Assembly: GCA_019925795.1 (NCBI GenBank)
Contig: CM034314.1
Location: 36,325,774-36,389,773 of the forward strand
DNA: 64,000 nt
Direction of reading: 5' to 3'
DNA from: Dendrobium chrysotoxum
Lineage: Eukaryota; Streptophyta; Magnoliopsida; Asparagales; Orchidaceae
In this document: in pieces, positions 48,329 through 58,841 of the stretch
How the letters are laid out: each line of letters starts with the position of its first letter
Numbering within the stretch: the first letter of the stretch is position 1
Translations under genes and position numbers: made by a program
Notes under the pieces: generated by a model
Database searches by the model: none
What the model was told of the DNA's origin: nothing
Seen by the model: the letters and a program-made list of their open reading frames with translations, nothing else

Positions 48329-51295
48329 CAACAACAACAACAACAACAACATCAAGCCTTTATCCCACTACGTGGGGTCAGCTACATGAATCCTTTTTCT
48401 CCATTGTGTCCTATTAAAAGTCAAATTCTCGTTTAAATCTAATAAAGAAAGATCATTTCTAATATTTTCTAACCAAGTCTTTTTAGGTCTACCTCTACCT
48501 TTCTTAACATAAGTCAAATCTAAGACCTCTACTTTCCTAACCGGGTCATCGGGAGGCCGCCGTTTTACGTGACCAAACCATCTAAGGCGACTCTCTCTAA
48601 TCTTATCTTCCACTGGAGCTACTCCAACCTTTTCACGAATATGCTCATTTCGTATCCTATCTCTAAGAGTAAAGCCACTCATCCACCTGAGCATCCTCAT
48701 CTCTGCAACACTTAACTTAGAATTATGCTTCTCTTTTAATGGCCAACATTCAGCACCATAAAGCATTGCAGGTCTCACCACCATCTTATAGAATTTTCCC
48801 TTAAGTTTGAGGGGTACTTTTCTATCACACAATAAGCCCGATGCATTCCTCCACTTCAACCATCCAACTTGGATTCTGCTGATAATATCCCCATCTATAT
48901 CACCATCACTCTGAACAATAGATCCAAGATATCTAAAACGTGTACTCTTATTAATGACTTGATCGGCCAAAGTCACAATGCCCTCACTAGGTCTATTATT
49001 ACTAAAATTACACTCCATATATTCCGTTTTAGATCTACTCAAGCGAAAACCTTTAGACTCTAAGGTTGACCTCCACAATTCTAGTTTACCTTCAACTCCC
49101 TCTCTAGTCTTATCAACAAGAAGAATATCATCAGCAAAAAGCATACACCAAGGTACATCCTCTTGCAAATGTCTAGTGAGAACATCGATGACTAAAGCAA
49201 AAAGATATGGGCTTAAGGCTGATCCTTGGTGTAATCCAACCGAAATAGGTAAATACTTGGTCAAACCACCTTGTGTTTGAACACAAGTAATAGCTCCTGC
49301 ATACATATCTTTAATGATTTGAATATAAGCATTATTAACTTCTTTCTTTTCAAGAACTCTCCATAGCACTTCTCTTGGAACTTTATCATATGCTTTTTCT
49401 AAATCAATAAATATCATATGTAAATCCTCCTTATTCTCTCTATATTTCTCCATCAAACCTCTTAATAAATGTATGGCTTCCATAGTAGACCTACCCGGCA
49501 TAAATCCAAATTGATTTTGAGAAACATTAGTATCACGCCGTAACCTATGCTCCATAACTCGTTCCCATAGTTTTAAAGTATGACACATTAACTTAATTCC
49601 TCTATAATTCGCACAATCTTGTGCATCACCTTTATTCTTAAAAATAGGGATTAACACACTCATTCTCCACTCATCTGGCATCCTTTTAGTCTTCAAAACA
49701 GTATTAAAAAGTTTAGTAAGCCAAGAAATTCCTTCATCTCCTAAGCATTTCCACACCTCTATTGGAATATCATCAGGTCCAACAGCTTTTCCACCCTTCA
49801 TTTTCTTTAAAGCCTCTCTAACTTCGGTTTTACTAATACGCCGATAAAAACAGAAATCTTTATTTTCATTTAAGGTGCTAAGGTCACTACAGTCAATTTT
49901 ATTTTCACATTCTTCATTAAAAAGTTTAGCAAAATATCTCATCCACCTTTGTTGAATATCATCTTCTAAAAAAAGTACTTTTTGATCTTCATCCTTAATA
50001 CACTTCACTTGAACTAAATCCTTACTACTCCTATCTCTTTGTTTGGCTAGCTTATACATATATCTTTCTCCCTCCTTAGTATCTAATCTATTATATAAAT
50101 CACTAAAAGCTAAACTCTTTGCATCACATATTACTTTCTTAGATTCCTTACGTGCCTCTTTATATAATTTCCAATTATCAGAACTTTTACAATTAAACCA
50201 ATTTTTATAACAAATCTTCTTATTTTTAATCTTTTCTTGCACATTTGGATTCCACCACCAACTATTTTTACTATTAGGAGCTTTTCCCTTTGAAACTCCA
50301 AGCACATCTTTTGCAATATTCTTAATATTACTAGCCACTTTTTCCCACATAACATTAGCATCTTCATGCACAGACAAAATCTTAAGATCTAAAATCTTAC
50401 TCTCAAAAATATTTTTGTTAATATTCTTTAAATGCCCCCATCTAATCCTAGGAAAATGTTTTACTTTATTTTTTAATTTCTTCTCCATTATCTTCAAGTC
50501 CAAAACTAATAAACGATGTTGGGTACATAAGTTTTCACTCGGAATAACTTTACAATCTTTGCAATCTAAACGATCTAATTTCCTTATAAGAAAATAATCA
50601 ATCTGAGTTGTACTATATCCATTTTTATAAGTAATGAGATGCTCATTCCTTTTCTTAAATAATGTATTAGCAATTAAAAAATTATAAGCTAAACAAAAAT
50701 CTAATCTGGACTTACCACCTTCATTTGTCGTTCCAAACCCATGGCCACCATGAATGCTTTTAAAATCATCCACCTCTCTACGAACATGTCCATTTAAATC
50801 TCCTCCAATAAAAACTCTTTCTTCAAGAGGTATCTTTTGTATTAATTCTTCTAAGTCATTCCAAAATTTTAATTTTGAATCCATATCCAAACCCACTTGA
50901 GGAGCATAAGCACTTATAATGTTAACAATCTTTAAAGCTATAATTCTATCTCCAATTCTATTAATATTTATAACATTATCCTTCAAACTCTTATCTAAAA
51001 TCACACCTACACCATTTCTAGTATGACTCCTACCCGAATACCAAAGTTTAAATCCTACACTATCAATCTCCTTAGCCTTCTCTCCAACCCATTTAGTTTC
51101 TTGAATGCACAGAATATTTATCTTCCTATGAATCATAATATCTATTAATTCCATTAATTTTCCAGTAAGGGAACCTATATTCCAAGTTCCTATCCTAATT
51201 TTAGTATCATGGACTAGCTTCTTTGCCCACATTCGTCCTTGATGTGGTAACCCTTACCTATTTAACACTGCACCCGGGCGGCGGTGCAGCGGCAC
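48329..51295 (-). mobile_element. RTE-clade LINE, apparently near full length
   Basis: A 2967-bp non-LTR retrotransposon on the minus strand: a 63-bp GC-rich leader, a single 954-codon ORF, a 3' UTR of under 20 bp and a (TTG)7 tail (48329-48350 on the + strand as CAA units). Short simple-repeat tails and one fused endonuclease-RT ORF are features of RTE elements. The perfect 17-bp target duplication shows a recent insertion. Confidence 0.95.
48368..51232 (-). CDS. Endonuclease-reverse transcriptase of an RTE-clade LINE
   Basis: A single 954-residue polyprotein that nicks target DNA and copies its own RNA at the nick. Residues about 10-250 are an apurinic-like endonuclease: TWNIGSLTGK, IQETKW (catalytic Glu near residue 45), SAYAPQ, GGDLNGHV, IDYFLIRK, and QHRLLVLDL with the terminal His. 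Residues about 430-740 are the RT: YRGIKLM, QFGFMPGRSTMEAI, FIDLEKAYDKVPR, GLHQGSALSPYLF, the catalytic FADDILLV near residue 700, and FRYLGSIV. The C-terminal part contains LRWFGHVKRRPPDDPVRK and a basic GRGRPKKTW. There is no RNase H, as usual for RTE. Start MWAKKLV at 51232 is the first ATG in the short leader. No stop or frameshift is seen, so it may be active; expression cannot be judged. Confidence 0.95.
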   Translation of the reverse strand: MWAKKLVHDTKIRIGTWNIGSLTGKLMELIDIMIHRKINILCIQETKWVGEKAKEIDSVGFKLWYSGRSHTRNGVGVILDKSLKDNVININRIGDRIIALKIVNIISAYAPQVGLDMDSKLKFWNDLEELIQKIPLEERVFIGGDLNGHVRREVDDFKSIHGGHGFGTTNEGGKSRLDFCLAYNFLIANTLFKKRNEHLITYKNGYSTTQIDYFLIRKLDRLDCKDCKVIPSENLCTQHRLLVLDLKIMEKKLKNKVKHFPRIRWGHLKNINKNIFESKILDLKILSVHEDANVMWEKVASNIKNIAKDVLGVSKGKAPNSKNSWWWNPNVQEKIKNKKICYKNWFNCKSSDNWKLYKEARKESKKVICDAKSLAFSDLYNRLDTKEGERYMYKLAKQRDRSSKDLVQVKCIKDEDQKVLFLEDDIQQRWMRYFAKLFNEECENKIDCSDLSTLNENKDFCFYRRISKTEVREALKKMKGGKAVGPDDIPIEVWKCLGDEGISWLTKLFNTVLKTKRMPDEWRMSVLIPIFKNKGDAQDCANYRGIKLMCHTLKLWERVMEHRLRRDTNVSQNQFGFMPGRSTMEAIHLLRGLMEKYRENKEDLHMIFIDLEKAYDKVPREVLWRVLEKKEVNNAYIQIIKDMYAGAITCVQTQGGLTKYLPISVGLHQGSALSPYLFALVIDVLTRHLQEDVPWCMLFADDILLVDKTREGVEGKLELWRSTLESKGFRLSRSKTEYMECNFSNNRPSEGIVTLADQVINKSTRFRYLGSIVQSDGDIDGDIISRIQVGWLKWRNASGLLCDRKVPLKLKGKFYKMVVRPAMLYGAECWPLKEKHNSKLSVAEMRMLRWMSGFTLRDRIRNEHIREKVGVAPVEDKIRESRLRWFGHVKRRPPDDPVRKVEVLDLTYVKKGRGRPKKTWLENIRNDLSLLDLNENLTFNRTQWRKRIHVADPT

Positions 51296-51312
51296 AACAT
51301 CTTATTTTTATA
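51296..51312. repeat. Target site duplication of the RTE LINE, right copy
   Basis: Identical to 48312-48328 over 17 bp. Confidence 0.95.
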
Positions 51313-51780
51313 AGTATAAAAATTTATTTACAAGTTTTTCTTTCAGTGAAATAAACTCCAAAATATCACTTTTATTTTCATTAGGATAAGCTGTGTATTT
51401 GAAAGTAAGCAGTAGTAGTTAAATTATAAATAGCTAGAACACTTTCTCATGGGTTCGATACTCTTCTCTATCACTTTATTTACTTAACTCGATACATATA
51501 TTTGTGTATATTAATAGCTTTCATTAATTATATATTAAAGAAAACTTAAGCATATGTTAAATTAGTAGGTCACATACTAGTTCATACCGCTAGCTGCCCA
51601 TCAGCGAGTTCACTAACGAGTCTTGAACGGAGCAAACTAACGTTGGAGGGCACCGAGATTCACTAGCAGCTTGTGCTTCTAGTTTGCCTTGCAAAAGGAG
51701 AGGCAAGGAAATTTAAGTTGTATGATAAACAAGATCCATAGCTCATTAATCTAGGAAGGATGAGCTAAGAGCCTCATGAG

Positions 51781-53712
51781 TGAAAGTTCGTGAATATTGT
51801 TAAACCTTATGGAACTAGCCCAACGCACACCATAAGCGGGGGTGAATTGGTGCTTTAAAAAGTTTTCTTAACTTCAAAATAATAATAATAAAATTTTTGA
51901 AAAACTTTTCAATAATTAAAAATACCAAATCCTAATGGATTGCGAAAATGAGAGATTTTATCAAAAATATTAAATTTTACTATGATAAAATTTTGATCTA
52001 TGTGACAGAGCAATAATCAACATTTTTTCCAAGAAACTATTAACAAAAATGAAATGTTAGAAATGTAAAAGTGAAAAAAGGAATAAAAACACTAGTGATT
52101 TTTATAGTGGTTCAGTCAACCTTGATATACGTCCACTCCCCGGAGTCCTCTTCGAGTATTGCACTAACACTAAGAGACTCTCATTTTGCTCCCTTAGCAA
52201 GGTGGAGATGCTTTTATAGACTCACTTTCACTAAACCTTTGATGCGGTGGAGTGTCAGATGCTATGTCACCCTCCTGGTGATGGTAGTGGACCTTGACTC
52301 AATTTTCTCCCTCCTAGAAAAGGCAGAGAACCTTAGCTCCTTTTTCTCCCTCCTAAAGAAGGCAGAGAACCTTAGCTCTTTTTTCTCCTTCCTGGAGAAG
52401 GTAGAGAACCTCGAGGACTAGACTAAGAAGCCTCTCTCCCTAGAGAGCTTCCAAAAGACTCACTAAGGCCACAGGAGGAGAAATGATGCAGCTAGCCCGG
52501 AGCAACTGTGTGATCCCCTCACACTACTTCTCCCTCATGCTGAAGCTCACCTTCTCCTTCCTCTCTCAAACCCTAATTTTGTTCTCAAAAGCTCCTCTCT
52601 CAGAGTTCCTTCAACAATCACATGTTCCTCTTAAGATTACAAAGAAAATCTTAAAACATAGCTTAAGTATTAGGCTTCAAGAAACCCTAAAAATTTAAGT
52701 TAACTGACTCTGTTCCTACAGTATAATTTGGGTTCATACAGTACGATCAATTCAAAATTAGTCCCATCCAGTATGATATAAACAGTCGTTCAAAAGAACT
52801 GCTCAAATTTTATAAACACATCATATAATACGATAAATAGATTATCTAGTATGATTTGTTTTATTTCTTCTATTCATACGGGATGTTTCTTGGGATGACT
52901 AAAAATTGTCACTACTAATCGTCCTATACTTCTCTCATTATACAATACAATTAGTTGATTTTAAGTAAGTCATCCATTACGATATGAATATCGTATAGTA
53001 TGATTAGTTCAAAAATTATGTTTTCATTTGGTACGATCTTTAGGACGACTAAACTTTATCTCTGCTAATCATTTGGTATGATTGAGATCATACAATACGA
53101 TCGATTATCATAATTAAACCATGATTTTATTGACTAATTATGGGGGTTAATTTCAACAAGATTTCAAATATTTATACAATATGATTGGAATCATATAGTA
53201 TGATTAGTTCAAAAATTAAATTTCAAAATCTTACTTAAATTAATATGGAGGCTAGGGTTTTCAGATCGTAACGAATCGTATATTACGATCATGATCGTGC
53301 AGTACGATTAGTTTACAAAAACTAATTTTTAATTAGCTGTTAAGCTTATTTTCAGATAATAGATTGTATAATACGATGGTAAATTATACAGTACGATTAG
53401 TTTAAAAATTTTACCTTTAAAAATATTTTTCTCTCCCCTTATGTGTGTGTGCATAGTCACCCAATTTGCATACACTCTTATGTGCTCAGACTCAAGAAGT
53501 AGAAAATAAAGAAAATAAAATTACAGACTCTTTTACATCCTATTCTACCCAATCTTGAGACTTTACCAGTCTTGAGCGGTGTATATCTTACCTGAAATAT
53601 TAGTGCTCACAAACACAAGAAATATCTAGAATATTTAATGAGAAAAGTAACAATTCAATCAAATATGTTTGTTATCATCAAAATCATAGATTAGGGATCC
53701 TGGATTGCAATA
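51781..53712 (-). repeat. 3' LTR of element H
   Basis: 1932 bp. Ends in TTTCA on the minus strand; the usual TG start is mutated to TA at 53712. Palindromes of the CGTAC/CATAC type 52715-53400; stem-loop GTGTGA/TCACAC 52508-52524; mini-hairpins 52267-52399; TATA-like box 52100-52106. The G-run block near 51838 is short, in contrast to the 29 C of element A. Confidence 0.85.
52267..52399 (-). repeat. Four mini-hairpins, about 40-bp period (LTR of H)
   Basis: Inverted repeats at 52267-52281 (TCACC/GGTGA), 52304-52320, 52344-52360 and 52383-52399 (TTCTCC/GGAGAA, six pairs). Loops AGGAG or AGGAA on the minus strand. The stems differ from both B and C/E. Confidence 0.8.
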
Positions 53713-53913
53713 ATATCCATCTTTTTTATAATGTCAAATAATATTAGTTGATAGACAAAATAGAAATGCTTTTCTCCTAAGCTCCCCCTCACTAAGTGAT
53801 CATTTTAAAAATTAGTGGTTGCAAAATTTTATTATTTATTTATTTTATTTTAATTTTTTAAAAAAATAATTCAATAAAAGTAGAAAATATAGTAACACAA
53901 ACACAGGATTTAA

Positions 53914-55111
53914 TTAAGCTAAAACATAACACAACATACATTTTCTCCCCCTTTTGACATCACCAAAAAGAGGAAGAACAAACAAACAAACAGAATAGTA
54001 AAAGAAAAAAGATAATAAGGCAAAACAGATAGATACTATAGGTAGTGGATCCTGATCAGGTTGTGCTGGTGGTGGTGGTGGTGGTTGAAAGTACTAATAG
54101 ATGGAGGTAAATTGATTATTTATCTAGGAAAATCTCTCCAAATAATCTCATGTCGTCCTCATGCTGCTGAAGTTGTTGCTGGATGTGATAATCGAGCTAG
54201 GTTTCTAACCGCTTGAGCCACTGAATTATATCATCATGAGGGTATGTGGGGTAGGCAGGTGCAGGTGGTGGTGGAGATCCACCTACAAGAGCAGCTTCCC
54301 TTTCTTCATTAAAATATGGATCAACATGCTCGTGCCCCCGATGGAAAAGGATATGGAAAGAGGCATCTATATAGCAAATAGGAACATTATTGAGTAGAGT
54401 AGGAAATGTGAGTTGGTATTTTTTATCAAGGATATATCCTATGATATGTCCTAAGGCAACATTTTATTTTCTTCAGGTATTTAGATGTCGAATCTGAGTC
54501 ATGTTCTGGATATAATCTAGAATCATTTGGGCTTCATAAAATTGAGTATTCAGCATGATTAGGTAAGTGACTATAGATAGAAGTGGGGTAATGTTAACCC
54601 AATCCCTAGCTTTGGGTATAATAGAAGTTTGAAGGACATACTGGATGATCCAGGCATTTTGATTTAATGTGTGGACTTATGGTTGATGTTGGTTTAGTGG
54701 CACATTCCTAATGGTCAAGTTAATAGAACTTCAGTCAAAATCATTTGAGATAAGGGATTGAGGGCGGGGTCCTTCAGTAGAAAGATTGATATGTTCTGCT
54801 AAATTAGCCTTGGTGATTTCTACGTTTTGATGACAAACAAAAGAAGTTATGGTAGAGGTTTCTAGATTTAGCCTAAGGTTGGATAAGAATTCATAAAGAA
54901 GTTTAGAGTTATAGGGAAAAGCTAGTGTAAGGAGAAATAGAAGAGTAGTGGAGGCAAATAGGTTCATCACCACGTAGTTAAGGGCAGGTTGATTTAACAT
55001 ATGAGAAGGGGTGATTTTTGCCTCTTTATACTTGTGATACACATCTTCATCCCTTGCAGAGAGGAAATGATCATCAAAACAATGAGAGGAGGAGGAGCTC
55101 CCCACAGTCAT
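53914..55111 (-). pseudogene. Envelope-like ORF of element H, with C-terminal hydrophobic tail still in frame
   Basis: Starts MTVGSSSSSHCFDDHF at 55111 and is open for 127 codons, to about 54731. Shared blocks: YHKYKEAKITPSHMLNQPALNY; LFASTTLLFLLTLAFPYN; VEITKANLAEHINLSTEG; IIQYVLQTSIIPKARDWVNI. After stops near 54731 and 54450 comes PPPPPPAQPDQDPLPIV and, without a stop between, about 22 hydrophobic residues (near 53970-54035), then DVKRGRK, then a stop at 53914-53916. A membrane-anchored, envelope-like product is an inference from this tail. The basic end is encoded by the internal PPT-like tract at 53945-53961. Confidence 0.75.
53945..53961 (-). other. Internal PPT-like tract of element H
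   Basis: The minus strand reads GATGTCAAAAGGGGGAG, inside the end of the env-like ORF. The true PPT near 53713-53726 is degraded to AAAAAAGATGGATAT. Confidence 0.55.
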
Positions 55112-55213
55112 TCTATTGCATTTGATTCCACCGGCTATTAAACAAGAAGGATTAGAGAGTATGAGTTGGAGTAAGTAGTGAGTTGAGTGAATGGAACCAA
55201 ACAAACCCTTCCA

Positions 55214-55765
55214 ATTTATAGATTTTAGGTCGATCATATAGTATGGTCGGGGTTCATATAGTACGATCAGGGAAGTTATTTCGTCTAGATGACCTATTAA
55301 AAAATGTGGTCAAATCATACAATACGATCAGTATCGTACTAGATAATCTTATAGAAATGCGATTATCCCGAGGAGTCATCGGTATGCTATTTGATGAAAA
55401 GTATCATACTGTACAAATATGTGTTCGTATAGTATGAAATATAATTATTATCGTACTGGTCGAATTGAATTCGCCTCAATCCAGTTTGACATGTGTATCA
55501 TACATGACGAAGAGAGGTATAGTACCATACGAATGGCAATAATTTTGTACCAAAAGAATTGAATACCTCAACAGTTTATGACACATGGATCATACAATAC
55601 AAGTAAAGGTTCATATAGTATGATGTGTATATCATTGATATAATCTAGACTGTTGATTAAACAAAGGGTTATTATCTGTGCATCTGTTCATATTATACAG
55701 TATGAACGTGGATCGTACAATATGAATGTGGATCATACAGTACGATAAGAATAAAGTTTTGAAAG
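55214..55765 (-). promoter_or_regulatory. Palindrome array plus TATA-like box before the env-like ORF of element H
   Basis: Some dozen dyads of the CATAC-N-GTATG and CGTAC-N-GTACG type between 55230 and 55745, then a TATA box (CTATAAATTGGAAGG on the minus strand, core 55214-55220), 103 bp before the ATG at 55111. The TATA block is identical to that of element A over 15 bases. Confidence 0.6.
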
Positions 55766-55959
55766 ATTTTTATTAGTCAGTGAGATGTGTGTGTGATGAT
55801 CAGGAAACATCTTAAATCAAACAAAATAATTTTTTTATTTTTTTATTTTTTTAATATAAATTATAAAGAACAACACATAAACATACATAAGAACAAACAC
55901 ATACAGTTTAACACATATGAATGAATGATTTCAAATGAAATTTTTTTATTTATCTTTAA

Positions 55960-56902
55960 TTAAGCATGAATGTCTTTAACACTTAATTTTATCCTTAAGG
56001 TGCTAAAGGTGTCATAGGCTAGAAGTTTTATGAAGATATCTGCCAATTGATCTCCTGTAACTATATGATGCAATTCTATATCTCCCTTAGCTACATAATC
56101 CCTTATAAAGTGATGCCTAATATCTATATGCTTTGTGCGAGAGTGTTGAATTAGATTTTTTGATATGTAAATAGCACTAATGTTGTCACACATAATTGGA
56201 ATGGTTTCTATAGATAGTCAAAGATCTAAGAGTTGTTGCTTTAGCCATAAGACTTGAGCAACACAGCTCCCTACTGCTATATATTCTGCCTTAGTTGTGG
56301 AAAGGGATACTGAGTTTTATATTCTACCAGACTAGGAAACTAATGATTGTCCTATGAATTGGCAAGTTTCAGAAGTACTTTTTCTATCTACCCTACATCC
56401 TGCAAAATTAAAATCCGAATATCCTATTATTTCAAAAGATGTGATGTGTCTAGAATACAAGATTCTTAGGTTTGGAGTGCCTAATATATATCTAAGGATT
56501 TTCTTAACTGCAGTCATGTGGGATTCTTTTGGATTAGCTAGAAATCTAATGCAAAGATAAACACTAAACATAATATCTAGTCTACTAGCAGTTAAGTACA
56601 GAAGTGATTTAATTATTCCCCTATACTTTTTTGATCTACTAATTTTTTATTTGGGTCCTTGTTTAATTGAATAGTATAGCTCATGGGAGTGTTCATGGCC
56701 ATAGCATTATCTATTTCATATTTTTAAAGATGTTCTTGATGTATTTATATTAGCTAAGAAAGGTTCCATCATCCATCTGCTTTACACTAAGTCCAAGAAA
56801 GTAACTTAGCACTCCCATCATACTCATCTCAAATTCTTTACTCATTGTGTTTGAAAATTCATCACATATATTTTTATTTGAGGATCCAAACAAGATGAAA
56901 TC
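55960..56902 (-). pseudogene. pol: pol of element H (end of RT, RNase H), cut by element E
   Basis: RT resumes just after the YVDD region with NICDEFSNTMSKEFEMSMMG (about 56850) and continues to MFSVYLCIRFLANPKESHMTAVKKILRYILGTPNLRI (56571-56450); RNase H follows with SFEIIGYSDFNFAGCRVDRKST and TKHIDIRHHFIRDYV (56120), ending VKDIHA at 55960. Stops at 56330 and near 56220, frameshifts near 56745 and 56640. The missing 5' part is displaced by element E. Confidence 0.85.
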
Positions 56903-58583
56903 TGAAAGTTCGATAGGGATGTTAAGCCCTAGTGAACTAGTCCCGAGGCTAACCAAGAGGGGGGGTGAATTGGTTATTTAAAAATTTCACGATAACTATG
57001 AAAATCTTTTTATAACGTGCAGCGAAAATGAATTAAAACAACGATAAAAAGATCAACCACAGATATTCACCCAAGCAGTTAATATCAGGAAAAATTAAAG
57101 TGCAGAATTGAATCAGAAAAGCAAACCAGATTTTATAGTGGTTAGTTCAACTTGACCTACGTCCACTCCCCGGAGCCTCCCCTCCGGGTATTACACTAAA
57201 CAGAAGTGTCTCTCCTTTTGCTCCCACAACAAGGCGGAGAAGCCTGTACAAAAATCTCCTTTTCACCACACGATGAGGCAGAGAACCCGACCTCCTTTCA
57301 CTTCCTCCTGAAGCAGGCAGAGAACCTTTGAACTCCTTTCGCTTCCTCCTAAAGCAGGCAGAGAACCTACGAACTCCTTTTGCTTCCACCTAAAGCGGGC
57401 AGAGAACCCCGGATCTTCTTGCGAACGATCCTCCCTCGACGAACACTGACTAGACGAAAGACGACGAGCGGAGAAGACGACTCTGATCCGTGCTCGGAGC
57501 AACCTTAGTGAATCCCTCACTAACTCCCCCTCACAAGATCTTCTCTCTCTCTCCCAACTCTCTCTCTCTCTAGGGTTTCTCAGGGAAGGAAGGCAGCAAA
57601 AGATATTTCCAAAAATTGGAAAAGTTCTTTTAAAGGAGGGCTTAAAATTTGCCCTAAATCTCAACTGGTCGGCCAAGATCGTCCAGGACGATCGATAGAT
57701 CGTCCTGTACGATCAGTTCAAATTCAGCTGTTTTAGCCTGGACGATCAGTAGAAAAAGTTGTTCATATCGTCCCGTACGATCCTGCGATCGTCCGGGACG
57801 ATTAGTTCAAATTGAGGGAAATCGTCCAGAAGACAGTTCGGGTCGTCTAGAGAAATCTGTGCTGGACGACCAAAAAATGACTTAATCGTCCCGGACGATA
57901 GGGTCATCGTCCGGTACGATTAGTTCAAAAAGGCCCCAAATCGTCCTGTACATAGTTCTGGACGTACAGCTTAAATGCACTAGACGATCAAGATCGTCCG
58001 GGACGATCCTGCGATCGTCCAGGACGATATGATCGTATCAACCAAAAATTAATTACTTTCCTTAATTACCAGAATAAATTAGGCATGATTGTACTGGATC
58101 GTCTGGGACGATACAAGTATCGTCCGGGGCGATACGACCAAGTATCTAAAAATAAGAACTTGCCTAACTTGATCTGGCGGCTGAGAATTTCTGATTTGGG
58201 AATATCATCCCGTACGATCCGTAGATCGTCCAGGACGATCGGCTCAATCAGACCCTCTTAACTTAGTCGCCCTAATTAGGGTTTCTATTTTAACTGGATC
58301 GTCCAGGACGATGTGGATATCGTCCAGGACGATCTGAACAAATTTTTAACAGAAACTCTAATTCACTCAATCTCTCTCCCTGAGTGTGTGTGTGCAAGGT
58401 TACTTAGCTAGGGAATCAGTTACATTACAATTGACTCAATAAAAAGAAAAATCATACATTTGACACACTTGGACCCGATCTTGAGTTGGCTTGAGTGGCT
58501 CGCGGTCTTTTGTGTCTGAAACAGATTAGCCAAGCAAAACACACTGGAAACATGTTTGTCATCATCAAAACCAGATTGCAACA
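56903..58583 (-). repeat. 3' LTR of element E
   Basis: 1681 bp. Palindromes CGTCC-N-GGACG in pairs at 57668-58335; stem-loop TTAGTGA/TCACTAA 57505-57523; mini-hairpins 57263-57396; stem-loop CCCGGAG/CTCCGGG 57169-57188; TATA-like box 57131-57137. On the minus strand, AAACCCTAG followed by (GA)n near 57560-57590 resembles plant 5' leader sequence. Confidence 0.9.
57263..57396 (-). repeat. Four mini-hairpins, about 41-bp period (LTR of E)
   Basis: Inverted repeats at 57263-57276, 57300-57314, 57341-57355 and 57382-57396. Minus-strand stems GCTTT/GAAGC and GCTTC/GAAGT around AGGAG or AGGTG, each after GGTTCTCTGCC. Confidence 0.8.
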
Positions 58584-58598
58584 ATCTCCCCCTTTTTG
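58584..58598 (-). other. Polypurine tract of element E
   Basis: The minus strand reads CAAAAAGGGGGAGAT, abutting the LTR start TGTTGCAATC. Confidence 0.85.
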
Positions 58599-58743
58599 AT
58601 GATGGCAAACATTTGTAAAGTAGTCTGAAAATAAAAGTAAACTAGGAGATCCAACAAACAAATATTTTTTAAATTTTCATTTAACAGCTAAAACAATACA
58701 TGAAGCATGACTCAGAAAACAGAAACAGACACGACTACAACTG

Positions 58744-58761
58744 ACTCCCCCTTTTGACATC
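58744..58761 (-). other. Internal PPT-like tract of element E
   Basis: The minus strand reads GATGTCAAAAGGGGGAGT, about 80 bp after the env-like stop and 145 bp before the true PPT. Confidence 0.55.
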
Positions 58762-58841
58762 ACAAAAAGGAGGAGCAAAAAATATAACACGAAAATAAAA
58801 CATAAAATAAAACATACACAGAACAACAACACGACAGAAAA

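Larger units (their letters stand above)
47586..51650. repeat. Tandem repeat unit R2, interrupted by the RTE LINE
   Basis: Second copy of R1, with the LINE and its target duplication (48329-51312) inserted. After the insertion it resumes at 51313 and runs to about 51640, where the next unit seems to begin and stop. No gene apart from the LINE. Confidence 0.75.
51781..56902 (-). mobile_element. Element H: Sirevirus-like copia, split by element E
   Basis: Minus strand: RT 3' part and RNase H (56902-55960), palindrome array, env-like ORF, internal PPT-like tract, degenerate PPT, 3' LTR 51781-53712. The RT reads directly into the LTR end of element E at 56903, so the rest of H should lie beyond 64000. 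ATGAG at 51776-51780 would be the target duplication. Its LTR start resembles that of element A (TATTGCAATCCAGGATCC against TGTTACAATCTAGGATCC). Confidence 0.85.

Noticed and set aside
57560..57590. Telo-box-like AAACCCTAG next to (GA)n as a telomere or host gene leader
   Set aside because: It is a single unit inside the LTR of E and recurs in the LTR of C, so it is part of the LTR and not a telomeric repeat or host gene.
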